Of a stretch of 45,063 bases of DNA, positions 1-7,700 are shown one piece after another; the stretch's first letter is position 1, and every line of letters begins with the position of its first letter. Source of the DNA: Myroides injenensis M09-0166 (GTDB lineage Bacteria; Bacteroidota; Bacteroidia; Flavobacteriales; Flavobacteriaceae); NCBI RefSeq assembly GCF_000246945.1, contig NZ_BAEX01000017.1, forward strand, positions 1-45,063, written 5' to 3'. The notes below the pieces were generated by a model that worked only from the letters and a program-made list of their open reading frames with translations, made no database searches and was not told where the DNA came from. A program made the position numbers and the translations under genes.

Positions 1-1
1 C

Positions 2-70
2 CGTATGATGTATAGAGGAGTGAGAGATAAGTCATTTTTCCTTTTCAGATTGACCAAACTTTTTGCCTAG
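2..70 (+). other. possible 3' end of a truncated reading frame at the window edge
   Basis: Frame 2 is open from the window edge to a TAG at 68-70 (22 codons, ending ...RLTKLFA). The following 50 bases are richer in G and C than the surroundings. It may be the tail of a neighbouring gene or mobile element; I do not recognise it and the open stretch is short enough to be chance. Confidence 0.15.
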
Positions 71-120
71 TCCCCAACTTTTGCACTTGATCCGATTGAT
101 CCTTTATTTGTATTTAAAGC

Positions 121-154
121 AAAAAAAAAAGTCTTTACAAATGTAAAGACTTTT
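121..154 (-). terminator. terminator of the tRNA cluster
   Basis: Inverted repeat GTCTTTAC (131-138) / GTAAAGAC (143-150) followed, on the minus strand, by ten T residues (positions 130-121). It lies directly downstream of the last tRNA (Arg) in the minus-strand cluster. Confidence 0.85.
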
Positions 155-155
155 G

Positions 156-229
156 TGATCCAGTCAGGATTCGAACCTGAGACCTACTGCTTAGAAGGCA
201 GTTGCTCTATCCAGCTGAGCTACTGGACC
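156..229 (-). tRNA. tRNA-Arg (anticodon TCT)
   Basis: The minus strand folds into a cloverleaf: acceptor GGTCCAG (229-223) pairs with CTGGATC (163-157), the T loop is TTCGAAT, and the anticodon loop CTTCTAA carries TCT at 195-193. It reads AGA codons. The 3' CCA is not encoded; discriminator A is at 156. It is the last gene of a three-tRNA cluster. Confidence 0.95.
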
Positions 230-252
230 TAACCTAAATCGCTAGGATTTTG

Positions 253-327
253 TCGGGGTGGCAGGATTCGAACCTGCGACCTCCTGGTCCCAAACCAGGC
301 GCGATGACCGGGCTACGCTACACCCCG
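253..327 (-). tRNA. tRNA-Pro (anticodon TGG)
   Basis: Acceptor CGGGGTG (327-321) pairs with CACCCCG (260-254). The T arm contains GGTTCGAATCC and the anticodon loop TTTGGGA carries TGG at 292-290. The CCA end is not encoded. It is the middle gene of the tRNA cluster. Confidence 0.95.
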
Positions 328-335
328 AAAGTTTG

Positions 336-419
336 CGGAGAGACAGGGACTCGAACCCTGGCATCGGTTACCCGATGACAGATTAGCAATCTGCTCCGTT
401 ACCACTCCGGCACCTCTCC
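336..419 (-). tRNA. tRNA-Ser (anticodon GCT)
   Basis: Acceptor GGAGAGG (419-413) pairs with TCTCTCC (343-337) and the discriminator is G, the usual serine identity base. A long variable arm (CATCGGGTAACCGATG) is present, as expected for class II tRNAs. The anticodon loop carries GCT at 387-385, reading AGC/AGU. It is the first gene of the tRNA cluster, next to its promoter. Confidence 0.95.
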
Positions 420-427
420 GTTGCAAC

Positions 428-685
428 AAGAATTACTTCTCTAATGCGGATGCAAACTTAGCATTAGTTTTTGTTCTGTGCAAGCATTTGTAATAAAAAA
501 TATTGTTTTTTTTAGCTATTTTTTAGAATTCGCTAATAGTCAATTTTTTACCAATAATAAAAAAATGTATTTTTTCTGATTTAATTTTAGATATGGTGTG
601 TTTGAGTTTTTTTATGTACTTTACGAACTCAAAACTAGAAGTAAAAAACAAATACAAGAAAACTTAAAAATCAATTCTATAAATT
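428..685. other. intergenic region between tRNA cluster and thiolase gene
   Basis: AT-rich spacer. Apart from the minus-strand tRNA promoter I see no gene or structured element. No clear TAnnTTTG box precedes the thiolase gene, so its promoter was not located. Confidence 0.4.
453..483 (-). promoter_or_regulatory. Bacteroidota-type promoter of the tRNA cluster
   Basis: On the minus strand a TTG (483-481) is followed after 20 bases by TAAGTTTG (460-453), matching the TTG / TAnnTTTG consensus of the Bacteroidota primary sigma factor. It lies about 35 bases upstream of tRNA-Ser, with no other promoter between the three tRNAs. Confidence 0.8.
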
Positions 686-1864
686 ATGAATAAAAGAGTA
701 GTTATTGTTTCTGCTGTCAGAACACCAATAGGAAGTTTTATGGGAGCATTGTCTTCTGTACCTGCTACAGTTTTAGGATCTACGGCAATTAAAGGAGCAT
801 TAAATAAGATAAATTTAGATCCTTCTGAAGTGGATGAGGTATTTATGGGAAATGTAGTGCAAGCTGGAGAAGGTCAAGCTCCTGCTCGTCAAGCAGCTTT
901 AGGAGCTGGTCTTTCTAATAAAGTTCCTTGTACTACTGTAAATAAAGTATGTGCTTCAGGAATGAAAGCAATCATGTTTGGAACGCAGGCTATTTTAGCA
1001 GGTGATGCTGAAGTAGTAGTTGCAGGTGGAATGGAGAATATGAGTATGATTCCTCATTATGTGCATATGCGAAATGGAAATAAATTTGGACCTGCTACTT
1101 TGATAGATGGATTGCAAAAGGATGGTTTAGTAGATGCATATGATAATAATGCTATGGGAGTGTCTGCCGATCTATGTGCTTCAACGCATAACATATCAAG
1201 AGAAGAACAAGATGCTTTCGCAGTAGAATCATATGAAAAATCTGCTAAAGCATGGGATGCTGGTAAATTTGATAATGAAATTGTACAAGTAGAAGTACCT
1301 CAAAGAAGAGGAGAACCTATTGTTGTTTCAAAAGATGAAGAATTTACTAATGTTAAGTTAGATAAAATTCCATCTTTGCGTCCTGCTTTTACAAAGGATG
1401 GAACTGTAACTGCAGCTAATGCTTCAACAATTAACGATGGTGCTGCAGCAGTAATCTTAATGAGTGAAGAAAAAGCGTTAGCTTTAGGATTAAAACCATT
1501 AGCTTATGTAATAGGATATGGAGATGCAGCTCAAGAACCAGAATGGTTTACTACTGCTCCATCAAAAGCTTTACCTATAGCTCTTAAGAAAGCAAATACA
1601 GATATTAGTCAAGTAGATTTCTTTGAATTTAATGAAGCTTTTTCAGTAGTAGGTATCGCAAATACTAAATTACTAAGTATTGATCCTTCAAAAGTTAATG
1701 TAAACGGTGGTGCTGTATCTTTAGGACACCCACTAGGGTGCTCAGGTGCACGTATAGTGGTTACTTTATTAAATGTATTAGAGCAAAATAATGGAAAAAT
1801 AGGTGCAGCTGCTATCTGTAATGGTGGTGGTGGAGCTTCTGCTATTGTTTTAGAACGCGCTTAA
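686..1864 (+). CDS. acetyl-CoA C-acetyltransferase (thiolase)
   Basis: Condenses two acetyl-CoA to acetoacetyl-CoA, or the reverse thiolysis, in the cytosol. The 392 residues match the usual thiolase length. Visible catalytic residues are Cys89 in NKVCASGMKA (acyl-carrying nucleophile), His348 in GHPLGCSGAR and Cys378 in CNGGGGAS, which are the same positions as in the well-studied Zoogloea biosynthetic thiolase; the NEAF motif is also present. The ATG start is followed directly by the conserved VVIVSAVRTPIG strand, so the start is secure. It stands alone, followed by a terminator, with no 3-hydroxyacyl-CoA dehydrogenase beside it. Whether it works in acetoacetate, amino acid or fatty acid breakdown cannot be read from the context. 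Family assignment is firm; the exact physiological role is not. Confidence 0.95.
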   Translation: MNKRVVIVSAVRTPIGSFMGALSSVPATVLGSTAIKGALNKINLDPSEVDEVFMGNVVQAGEGQAPARQAALGAGLSNKVPCTTVNKVCASGMKAIMFGTQAILAGDAEVVVAGGMENMSMIPHYVHMRNGNKFGPATLIDGLQKDGLVDAYDNNAMGVSADLCASTHNISREEQDAFAVESYEKSAKAWDAGKFDNEIVQVEVPQRRGEPIVVSKDEEFTNVKLDKIPSLRPAFTKDGTVTAANASTINDGAAAVILMSEEKALALGLKPLAYVIGYGDAAQEPEWFTTAPSKALPIALKKANTDISQVDFFEFNEAFSVVGIANTKLLSIDPSKVNVNGGAVSLGHPLGCSGARIVVTLLNVLEQNNGKIGAAAICNGGGGASAIVLERA

Positions 1865-1887
1865 ATAAAATAAAAAAATAAATATAG

Positions 1888-1926
1888 AAGGTGGGTTTGA
1901 TTCTTCAAACTCATCTTTTATTTTTG
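1888..1926 (+). terminator. terminator of the thiolase gene
   Basis: GGTGGGTTTGA (1890-1900) pairs with TCAAACTCATC (1905-1915) with two G-U pairs and a TTCT loop, extended by AA/TT, then a T-rich tail. The hairpin overlaps the promoter of the next gene. Confidence 0.75.
1896..1926 (+). promoter_or_regulatory. promoter of the NlpC/P60 gene, embedded in the preceding terminator
   Basis: TTTG at 1896-1899, 19 bases, then TATTTTTG at 1919-1926: a full match to the Bacteroidota TTTG / TAnnTTTG consensus. Initiation would fall near 1933, leaving a leader of about 20 bases before the ATG at 1954. Confidence 0.7.
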
Positions 1927-1953
1927 TAAAATAATTCAACTCAATTCATTATT

Positions 1954-2715
1954 ATGTTTGCATATTGCAACTTGGCTATAGTCCCACTTCGTTTAGAACC
2001 TTCAGATAAAAGCGAAATGGTTTCTCAGGTTTTATTTGGAGAGCACTTTACAATTTTAGAGCAAACAGAAAAGTGGTCTCGAATAGAATTAGCTTTTGAT
2101 AATTATCAAGGATGGATTGATAATAAGCAATATCAAATAATTTCTAAGGAAGACTATAATTATTTGGAAAATGTTGCAGCTTCTTATGCATCAGACTTAG
2201 TTGACTTTGTATCTACTCCTGGTAATTATTTAATGTCTATACCATTGGGGAGTTGTTTAGGCGGTTTACAAAGGGCTTCTATTAATATAGATAACTTTAC
2301 TTATGAAGGAAAATCTATTGCAGGAGAGTTCAGCAAATCACTTTTTTTAAAAACAGCATTTATGTATTTAAATGCTCCTTATTTATGGGGAGGTAAGACA
2401 CCTTTTGGTATTGATTGCTCTGGCTTTACCCAGATGGTCTATCGAATTAATGGATATTGTATTCCTAGAGATGCTTCTCAACAAGCTAATGTAGGTGAAG
2501 CATTAAGTTTTATAGAAGAAAGTGAAGTTGGAGATTTAGCTTTTTTTGATAATGAAGAAGGGAATATTGTTCATGTGGGTATTATTATGGAGAATAATTA
2601 TATTATTCATGCTCATGGTAAAGTGCGTATTGATCGACTTGATCATTTAGGTATCTATAATATTGATACTGGACGACACACACATAAACTTAGAGTTATT
2701 AAAAAAATCGTATAG
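1954..2715 (+). CDS. NlpC/P60-family peptidoglycan endopeptidase with SH3-like N-terminus
   Basis: Predicted cysteine peptidase of 253 residues, family C40. Residues about 5-60 form a bacterial SH3-like domain (ends near WIDNKQY); residues about 130-250 are the NlpC/P60 core with Cys155 in GIDCSGFTQ, His207 in IVHVGII and a third polar residue near His219/221. The arrangement (SH3 plus C40, no signal peptide) resembles the cytosolic dipeptidyl-peptidase VI / YkfC type that cleaves gamma-D-glutamyl-L-diamino acid bonds in recycled muropeptides. Because no export signal is seen, a cytoplasmic recycling role is more likely than wall hydrolysis, but this is inference. It has its own promoter; no terminator is obvious downstream. 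Confidence 0.88.
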   Translation: MFAYCNLAIVPLRLEPSDKSEMVSQVLFGEHFTILEQTEKWSRIELAFDNYQGWIDNKQYQIISKEDYNYLENVAASYASDLVDFVSTPGNYLMSIPLGSCLGGLQRASINIDNFTYEGKSIAGEFSKSLFLKTAFMYLNAPYLWGGKTPFGIDCSGFTQMVYRINGYCIPRDASQQANVGEALSFIEESEVGDLAFFDNEEGNIVHVGIIMENNYIIHAHGKVRIDRLDHLGIYNIDTGRHTHKLRVIKKIV

Positions 2716-2954
2716 GACTAATCTATATTTTTTTGAGGAAGAAAGTCGTGTTCTAAAGTGAATTTTATAACTAGTTCTAATTGTTTTTAAGAAATATAAT
2801 AGTAGTTATTTCAGTTATAAAGTTCATTTACATTTATTGTATATATAAAATATTATTTCTGATAGTGGATAAAAGTTAGCTGTGTTTTATTGAAAGATTT
2901 TTATTTATTTTTTAATCGTTATATACGTTATTCTTTAAAAAACAAATAAAAATG

Positions 2955-2962
2955 TATCTTTG
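2955..2962 (+). promoter_or_regulatory. -7 box upstream of the helicase gene
   Basis: TATCTTTG, 18 bases before the ATG at 2980. Initiation would lie about 10 bases before the ATG, giving a very short leader. The -33 element is weak. Confidence 0.5.
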
Positions 2963-2979
2963 TCCAAATTCTTCAAATT

Positions 2980-4329
2980 ATGAATACTTTCGAGCAATTT
3001 AATCTACCGAAAGCTTTAGATAAAGCTCTTGCTGAGCTTAATATTACAACTCCAACCCCAATTCAAGTTAAGTCTTTTTCTGTGATTCTATCAGGAAGAG
3101 ATATGATGGGAATTGCCCAAACAGGGACGGGAAAGACATATGCTTACTTACTTCCTATTTTAAAACAATGGAAGTTTGCAAATGTTGATACTCCTCGAGT
3201 TGTTATAATCGTTCCTACTCGCGAACTTGTAGTGCAGGTTGTAGATGTTATAGAAAAAATAACACAATATATGTCTATTCGTACGTTAGGCGTTTATGGA
3301 GGGACTAATATAAATACACAACGTAAAGCTGTCTATGAAGGAGTAGATATATTAGTAGGTACTCCTGGTCGAATGATGGATTTAGCATTAGATGGTGTAT
3401 TGCGTTTTGACAATTTACAAAAGCTTGTTATCGATGAGTTTGATGAGATTCTTAATCTAGGATTTAGAGCGCAGCTTACTTCTATTTTAACGATGATGAA
3501 GAACAAAAAACAAAATATTTTGTTCTCAGCTACAATGACAGAAGAAGTAGATGAAGTGTTAGATGAATATTTTGATTTTCCAGAGGAAGTATCATTAGCT
3601 CCTTCGGGAACACCTCTTGAAAATATTGAACAAATAGTTTATCGTGTTCCTAACTTTAATACAAAAATGAATCTATTATTGCACCTATTAGAGAATAAAG
3701 AGGTGTTTAATAGAGTTTTAATTTTTATTAATAGTAAAAGGTTAGCAGATGTTGTGATGGAGAAGTTAGAAGAAGCTTTCCCTGATGAATTCACTGTGAT
3801 CCATTCTAATAAATCTCAGAATTTCCGTTTGCGTTCTATGGCTGAGTTTCAGTCTAGTCAACTTAGAGGGTTATTGACAACAGATATTATGGCAAGGGGG
3901 CTTGATATTTCAGATATTAGCCACGTTATCAATTTACAGTTCACGGAGATTCCAGAACAATATATTCACCGTATTGGACGTACCGGACGTGCAGACAAAA
4001 AAGGTATTGCTATTTCTATTATAGATTCAAAAGAGGAAGAAATACTTTTTGAAGCGGAAGCTTTAATGGATAAAGAAATTAAAGAAGTAGAAATACCATC
4101 AGAGGTTGTTATTTCAGAATCTTTAATGGAGTTTGAAAAATCTAAATTGAAATCTAAGCAATTGGCTAAAATTAAAAAGCCTATTGAAAAAGGAGCAGCC
4201 TTTCATGAAAAGAAAGATAAAAATAAGAAAGTTAATTTAGGAGGACCTGGAAAACGTAATCCTAGAAAGACTAAACCTAGAAATAGAGCTGTAGAGGCAA
4301 AAAGAGCTAATAAGCGTAAAAAAGATTAA
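2980..4329 (+). CDS. ATP-dependent RNA helicase, DEAD-box family with DEFD motif II
   Basis: RNA-dependent ATPase of 449 residues that unwinds short RNA duplexes, probably in ribosome assembly or mRNA turnover. Q motif FEQFNLP near residue 4, motif I AQTGTGKT (46-53), PTREL (79-83), TPGR (128-131), SAT near 183, ARGLDI and HRIGRTGR are all present. Motif II reads DEFD (152-155) instead of DEAD; the catalytic Asp-Glu pair is kept, only the third position changes. The last about 90 residues form a lysine/arginine-rich tail (for example KKDKNKKVN and KRNPRKTKPRNR), typical of non-specific RNA-binding extensions. It has a near-leaderless promoter upstream and a strong terminator downstream, so it is transcribed alone. 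Confidence 0.93.
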   Translation: MNTFEQFNLPKALDKALAELNITTPTPIQVKSFSVILSGRDMMGIAQTGTGKTYAYLLPILKQWKFANVDTPRVVIIVPTRELVVQVVDVIEKITQYMSIRTLGVYGGTNINTQRKAVYEGVDILVGTPGRMMDLALDGVLRFDNLQKLVIDEFDEILNLGFRAQLTSILTMMKNKKQNILFSATMTEEVDEVLDEYFDFPEEVSLAPSGTPLENIEQIVYRVPNFNTKMNLLLHLLENKEVFNRVLIFINSKRLADVVMEKLEEAFPDEFTVIHSNKSQNFRLRSMAEFQSSQLRGLLTTDIMARGLDISDISHVINLQFTEIPEQYIHRIGRTGRADKKGIAISIIDSKEEEILFEAEALMDKEIKEVEIPSEVVISESLMEFEKSKLKSKQLAKIKKPIEKGAAFHEKKDKNKKVNLGGPGKRNPRKTKPRNRAVEAKRANKRKKD

Positions 4330-4333
4330 AAGT

Positions 4334-4364
4334 AAAGCTATTCATATTGAATAGCTTTTTTTTT
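4334..4364 (+). terminator. terminator of the helicase gene
   Basis: AAAGCTATTCA (4334-4344), loop TAT, TGAATAGCTTT (4348-4358) followed by a run of T. Confidence 0.9.
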
Positions 4365-4503
4365 GTCCAAGATTGAGCGCTATTGAGTTTGCAATTGTTT
4401 TATGAAAGTACTTAAAGTAATTATTCTGTAAAATTTAAATGTTTGAATATTGTACAGATTCAAAATATTTTTAGTACTTAGTGATTATTAAAGTAAAGTA
4501 GGT

Positions 4504-5298
4504 ATGATTAAAAGTGAAGAAAAGTATATAACTATTGATAATCAACAAGTTTTTCTAAAACATTTACGACAAGAGAATTTTGTAAATGATCCTTATACAT
4601 TAGTACTGTTGCACGATTCGCTAGGATGTGTTACGCTCTGGAGAGATTGGCCCGAAATGCTAGCCAAAAGTTTAGGATGTAATGTTTTAGTTTATGACAG
4701 AATAGGATATGGAAAATCTGATAAAATGAAAACTACTAAACGTTCTAAAGATTACCTGAAAGAGGAAGCATATTTTTTAGACAAATTATTAGATCAGTTA
4801 CAGATAGATGAAGTTGCTGTTTTCGGTCACAGTGATGGAGCTTCTATTTCATTGCTATTTGCAGCATTCTTTCCTGATAAGACATTAGCAGTTGTTAGTG
4901 AAGCGGCACATATATTTGTAGAGTCGATAACTCTAGAAGGTATAAAAATGGCTGACAAAGCTTACAGAGAAACGAATTTAAAAGAAAGATTAGAAAAATA
5001 TCACGGAGATAAAGTGGATGATATTATGCATGCTTGGGTTGATAATTGGCTAGCTGAAATTTATTTGGATTGGAATGTAGAAGAAGATTTAGAAAATATC
5101 ACAGCCCCTTTATTATTTATACAGGGAAGTGATGACGAATATGGTACGTTGTTGCAAGTAGATAAAACCTTAGCTAGGGTAAAAGGACATAAGCAAAAAA
5201 AGGTATTTCTATCTACTGGTCATACACCGCACAAGGAAAAAAAAGAGGAAACATTAGAAGTTATTGTTGAGTTTTTAAACAATTATGTAAAAGCTTAG
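4504..5298 (+). CDS. alpha/beta-fold hydrolase
   Basis: Hydrolase of 264 residues with the catalytic triad visible: Ser110 in GHSDGAS (nucleophile elbow), an Asp in GSDDEYG (about 211-213) and His240 in STGHTPHKE. The oxyanion region is LLHDSLG (residues 35-41). There is no signal peptide, so it acts in the cytosol. The fold family covers esterases, lipases, haloperoxidase-like and C-C bond hydrolases; nothing in the sequence fixes the substrate. Its stop codon lies one base from the stop of the convergent small gene at 5300, leaving no room for a separate terminator. Confidence 0.85.
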   Translation: MIKSEEKYITIDNQQVFLKHLRQENFVNDPYTLVLLHDSLGCVTLWRDWPEMLAKSLGCNVLVYDRIGYGKSDKMKTTKRSKDYLKEEAYFLDKLLDQLQIDEVAVFGHSDGASISLLFAAFFPDKTLAVVSEAAHIFVESITLEGIKMADKAYRETNLKERLEKYHGDKVDDIMHAWVDNWLAEIYLDWNVEEDLENITAPLLFIQGSDDEYGTLLQVDKTLARVKGHKQKKVFLSTGHTPHKEKKEETLEVIVEFLNNYVKA

Positions 5299-5299
5299 C

Positions 5300-5503
5300 T
5301 TACAAATTTTTCAGTTGCTCAAGCTTGTCTTGGAATAGTTTCAACAAGCGTGGATCCTTATTTGCTAAATAAGCACTTGTTAAACTATTTAGATAGGCAT
5401 CTAAATCTGTTACTGTACTCCCTGGAGCAATCATAAAAGGTACTTCTAAGTTCTTACTTTTAATTAATTCAATGGTATTTTTTATATACGCTTCTTTATC
5501 CAT
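5300..5503 (-). CDS. small conserved-looking hypothetical protein (67 aa)
   Basis: A 67-residue acidic/basic soluble protein with no Cys, signal peptide or membrane segment; predicted mostly helical, ending LFQDKLEQLKNL. I do not recognise a family. It is convergent with the hydrolase gene, the two stop codons separated by a single base. A -7 box TAACTTTG lies at 5533-5526 on the minus strand, about 25 bases before the ATG, which supports real expression. Function unknown. Confidence 0.6.
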   Translation of the reverse strand: MDKEAYIKNTIELIKSKNLEVPFMIAPGSTVTDLDAYLNSLTSAYLANKDPRLLKLFQDKLEQLKNL

Positions 5504-5551
5504 AATGAGTGTGAGTAATTTTTGTCAAAGTTAATTAATATAACTTATAAG

Positions 5552-5587
5552 TAAAAAGAGGATTGGCTATTAATAGATAATCCTCTT
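5552..5587 (-). terminator. terminator of the hydrolase / lytic transglycosylase pair
   Basis: AAGAGGATT (5556-5564) pairs with AATCCTCTT (5579-5587) around a 14-base loop; on the minus strand it is followed by TTTTTAC. It lies just after the stop of the transglycosylase gene. Confidence 0.75.
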
Positions 5588-5607
5588 CTTGTTATTATTG
5601 CTAATAC

Positions 5608-6510
5608 TTAAATTCCTTCTGTAGGAATATCAATATAGTAAGTCTTTCCTTTTGTTTTTAAATTAGTATTGACTAACCAAGGGTTATATAGTTTTAAAAG
5701 TTTGTAATTAATGCCTTGATCTTTAGCAAATAATGCTAGATCGTCTATGTCATAATTAACCATTACTTTCTTAGTTTTTACTGGTGCATATTTCTCTTTT
5801 TTAGGAATCGTAAATCCATACTTATCAGTATTAGACATGATTTCTTTTAAAGCTACAATTCTAAAAACATAGCGAGAAGTTTCTTGGTTTAAAAATAAAT
5901 CATAGTAGTCATTGACATATTGACTATCTAAAGCACGAGTAATTCCTGCCATACCTCTATTATATGAGGCAGCTACCAAAGTCCAAGACCCGAATTTCTC
6001 TTTTGCATCTTTAAAGTATTGGCAAGCCTTTTCAGTAGCTTTTACTAAGTCATATCTTTCATCAATGGTTTCATCTACAACTAGACCGTAATCTTTAGCA
6101 GTTCCTTTCATAAATTGCCAGAAGCCACTCGCTCCTGCAGGAGATACAGCGTTAGATAAAGTGCTTTCGATAACACATAAATATTTGAAATCATCTGGAA
6201 TACCATTCTTTTTTAGAATTGGTTCTATGACAGGAAAAAAGCGCTCTGCACGTTTCAAAGTTAATATTGTCGTTCCATGAAGGTTTGTATTAACAATCAT
6301 CTCTCTATCGAATCTTTCTTTTACATCAAGAAGGTGTAAAGGCATTTTTTCGCCAGCGAAATTAGCTTGGGACGGTATTTCAAAAAAATGAGAACTTTCT
6401 TTAGGCGTATCTGTAGGAGTACTTTCACTTATACTACTTGAAAATATTAAAGTAGACGAGATAGCAATTACTGCTATAATTGATATTGCTGTCCTAATCG
6501 TTTTTTTCAT
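5608..6510 (-). CDS. membrane-anchored lytic transglycosylase (SLT/MltD-like)
   Basis: Cleaves the glycan strand of peptidoglycan with formation of 1,6-anhydromuramic ends. The 300-residue protein starts with a signal peptide or anchor (MKKTIRTAISIIAVIAISST, residues 1-20 and on to about 27). The SLT domain spans about 85-235: catalytic Glu115 in CVIESTLSNAVSPAGASGFWQF (given in two parts: E in VIEST, then GASGFWQF) and AASYNRGMAGI further on. The C-terminal 50 residues (YDIDDLALFAKDQGINYKLL...YNPWL) look like a single LysM-type fold, as in MltD. Its start lies inside the 3' end of the upstream hydrolase gene (17-base overlap), so the two are one transcription unit. The pair ends at the hairpin at 5552-5587. 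Confidence 0.88.
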   Translation of the reverse strand: MKKTIRTAISIIAVIAISSTLIFSSSISESTPTDTPKESSHFFEIPSQANFAGEKMPLHLLDVKERFDREMIVNTNLHGTTILTLKRAERFFPVIEPILKKNGIPDDFKYLCVIESTLSNAVSPAGASGFWQFMKGTAKDYGLVVDETIDERYDLVKATEKACQYFKDAKEKFGSWTLVAASYNRGMAGITRALDSQYVNDYYDLFLNQETSRYVFRIVALKEIMSNTDKYGFTIPKKEKYAPVKTKKVMVNYDIDDLALFAKDQGINYKLLKLYNPWLVNTNLKTKGKTYYIDIPTEGI

Positions 6511-7168
6511 TGTTTTCTTCTAGAATTAAATTTTGTAGGTTATTGTTAAACCATTTATATTTTATAATTATCATCGCGTGGGTTCCACCTTTAATCACTA
6601 TAGCATTATTAATATTCTTAATTGGAAATAATTCATCTTTATCTCCATGTATGTGTATGACATTCTTTAATGAATCGCATTGCTTCCAATTAAGTATTTT
6701 ATCAATACTCCAATCTAAATATTCTTTATCTCTAATGGGAAGGTATTTGTCATACAAAGGAATTCTCTCTTTTGCTTTCTTATTGATTTTACAAAATAAA
6801 TTAAATATAAAGTCAATATATTTCGTAGGCAAGAGTTTGTATAGTTTTGTTCTTTTTGCAAATTTATAGAGTTTAGGATATTCTTTATTACAACGGATAC
6901 TCGATATAATAATTGTTTTGCGTACGGGAATATTTTTAGATATTTCCTGTGCTATTATTCCTCCAAAAGATACTCCAATTAATATTGGATTTTTATGTTT
7001 AATAAGTGGGATAAATCGCTGTACATAATCATCAAGACTTTCTTGTTTATTTATAGGCAACCACTCTAAATAGGTAATGTCAAATAATGAAGAATCTAAT
7101 TTTATGTTTTCAAAAATTAGAGAGTTAGAAGACATTCCGGGAAAGAAATAAATTGGTATTTTGTTCAT
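6494..7168 (-). CDS. alpha/beta-fold hydrolase overlapping the lytic transglycosylase gene
   Basis: Protein of 224 residues with an alpha/beta hydrolase layout: FFPGMSSNS near residue 8 (oxyanion region), Ser67 in GVSFGG (nucleophile elbow), Asp in HGDKDELFP and His in GGTHAMI. It is shorter than average and lacks a large cap domain. It has no signal peptide and is very lysine-rich with a low-GC codon mix. Its last 17 bases overlap the first codons of the lytic transglycosylase gene in another frame, so translation of the two may be coupled. The substrate is unknown; a link to cell-envelope metabolism is suggested only by the neighbour. Confidence 0.82.
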   Translation of the reverse strand: MNKIPIYFFPGMSSNSLIFENIKLDSSLFDITYLEWLPINKQESLDDYVQRFIPLIKHKNPILIGVSFGGIIAQEISKNIPVRKTIIISSIRCNKEYPKLYKFAKRTKLYKLLPTKYIDFIFNLFCKINKKAKERIPLYDKYLPIRDKEYLDWSIDKILNWKQCDSLKNVIHIHGDKDELFPIKNINNAIVIKGGTHAMIIIKYKWFNNNLQNLILEENNEKND

Positions 7169-7370
7169 TATAAATTAATTAACTTCATAAATGATGCCTA
7201 TTTGAAAAAAAATTCCGAACTTTGCTAAATATAATGAATTAAGGGGCTAATAAAAAAGTTAATAAAATAATATTTGAAGTTATTTTAATTATTGACAAAA
7301 CTCTTCTCTATATGGGGTCTCTGATTGTTTATATCGACTAAGATGAATAATTAAAAAACATACTTATATA

Positions 7371-7652
7371 ATGGAAATTAAAGACAATGAATTGCTTCGT
7401 CAGTTTGAATATGAAACTGAACAAGGATTAATGAGTGTGGAATATTCTCTTCAAGAGCGAAAAATATTTCTAACACAATTGAAAGGTATTGAGAATGCTG
7501 TACAAAGTCAAGCAGCTGAATTTTTAAAGAGTATTTTAGAAATACTGAAAGAAAAAAAATTAAGAGTTGTTCCTACGCATCCTAAAATTGTTTCTTTCTT
7601 TAGAAAGAACCCTGGTTATAAAGAAATGTTACCTCCAGGTATAAGAATATAA
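7371..7652 (+). CDS. short GNAT-fold protein, YjdJ-like, with degenerate acetyl-CoA loop
   Basis: A 93-residue protein resembling the short GCN5-related N-acetyltransferase family (YjdJ / GNAT_acetyltr_2). The C-terminal half KKLRVVPTHPKIVSFFRKNPGY matches the family pattern of a strand, VVP, then a helix ending in HPEY-like sequence (seen here in LRVVPTHP and RKNPGY). The usual acetyl-CoA pyrophosphate loop (R/Q-x-x-G-x-G/A) is not recognisable; the corresponding region reads KGIENAVQSQAAEF. It may therefore bind something other than acetyl-CoA or be inactive. It is a single gene ending at a strong bidirectional terminator. Family assignment is from pattern memory and moderately sure. Confidence 0.65.
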   Translation: MEIKDNELLRQFEYETEQGLMSVEYSLQERKIFLTQLKGIENAVQSQAAEFLKSILEILKEKKLRVVPTHPKIVSFFRKNPGYKEMLPPGIRI

Positions 7653-7700
7653 TTGATTTTCTAAAAACACACACAACAAAAAAAATATCACTTTGTAAAT

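Noticed and set aside
6510-6869. Plus-strand frame of 119 codons opposite the alpha/beta hydrolase gene
   Set aside because: It is antisense to a gene with a recognisable catalytic triad, has a hydrophobic composition typical of the complement of lysine-rich coding DNA, and has no promoter or family likeness.
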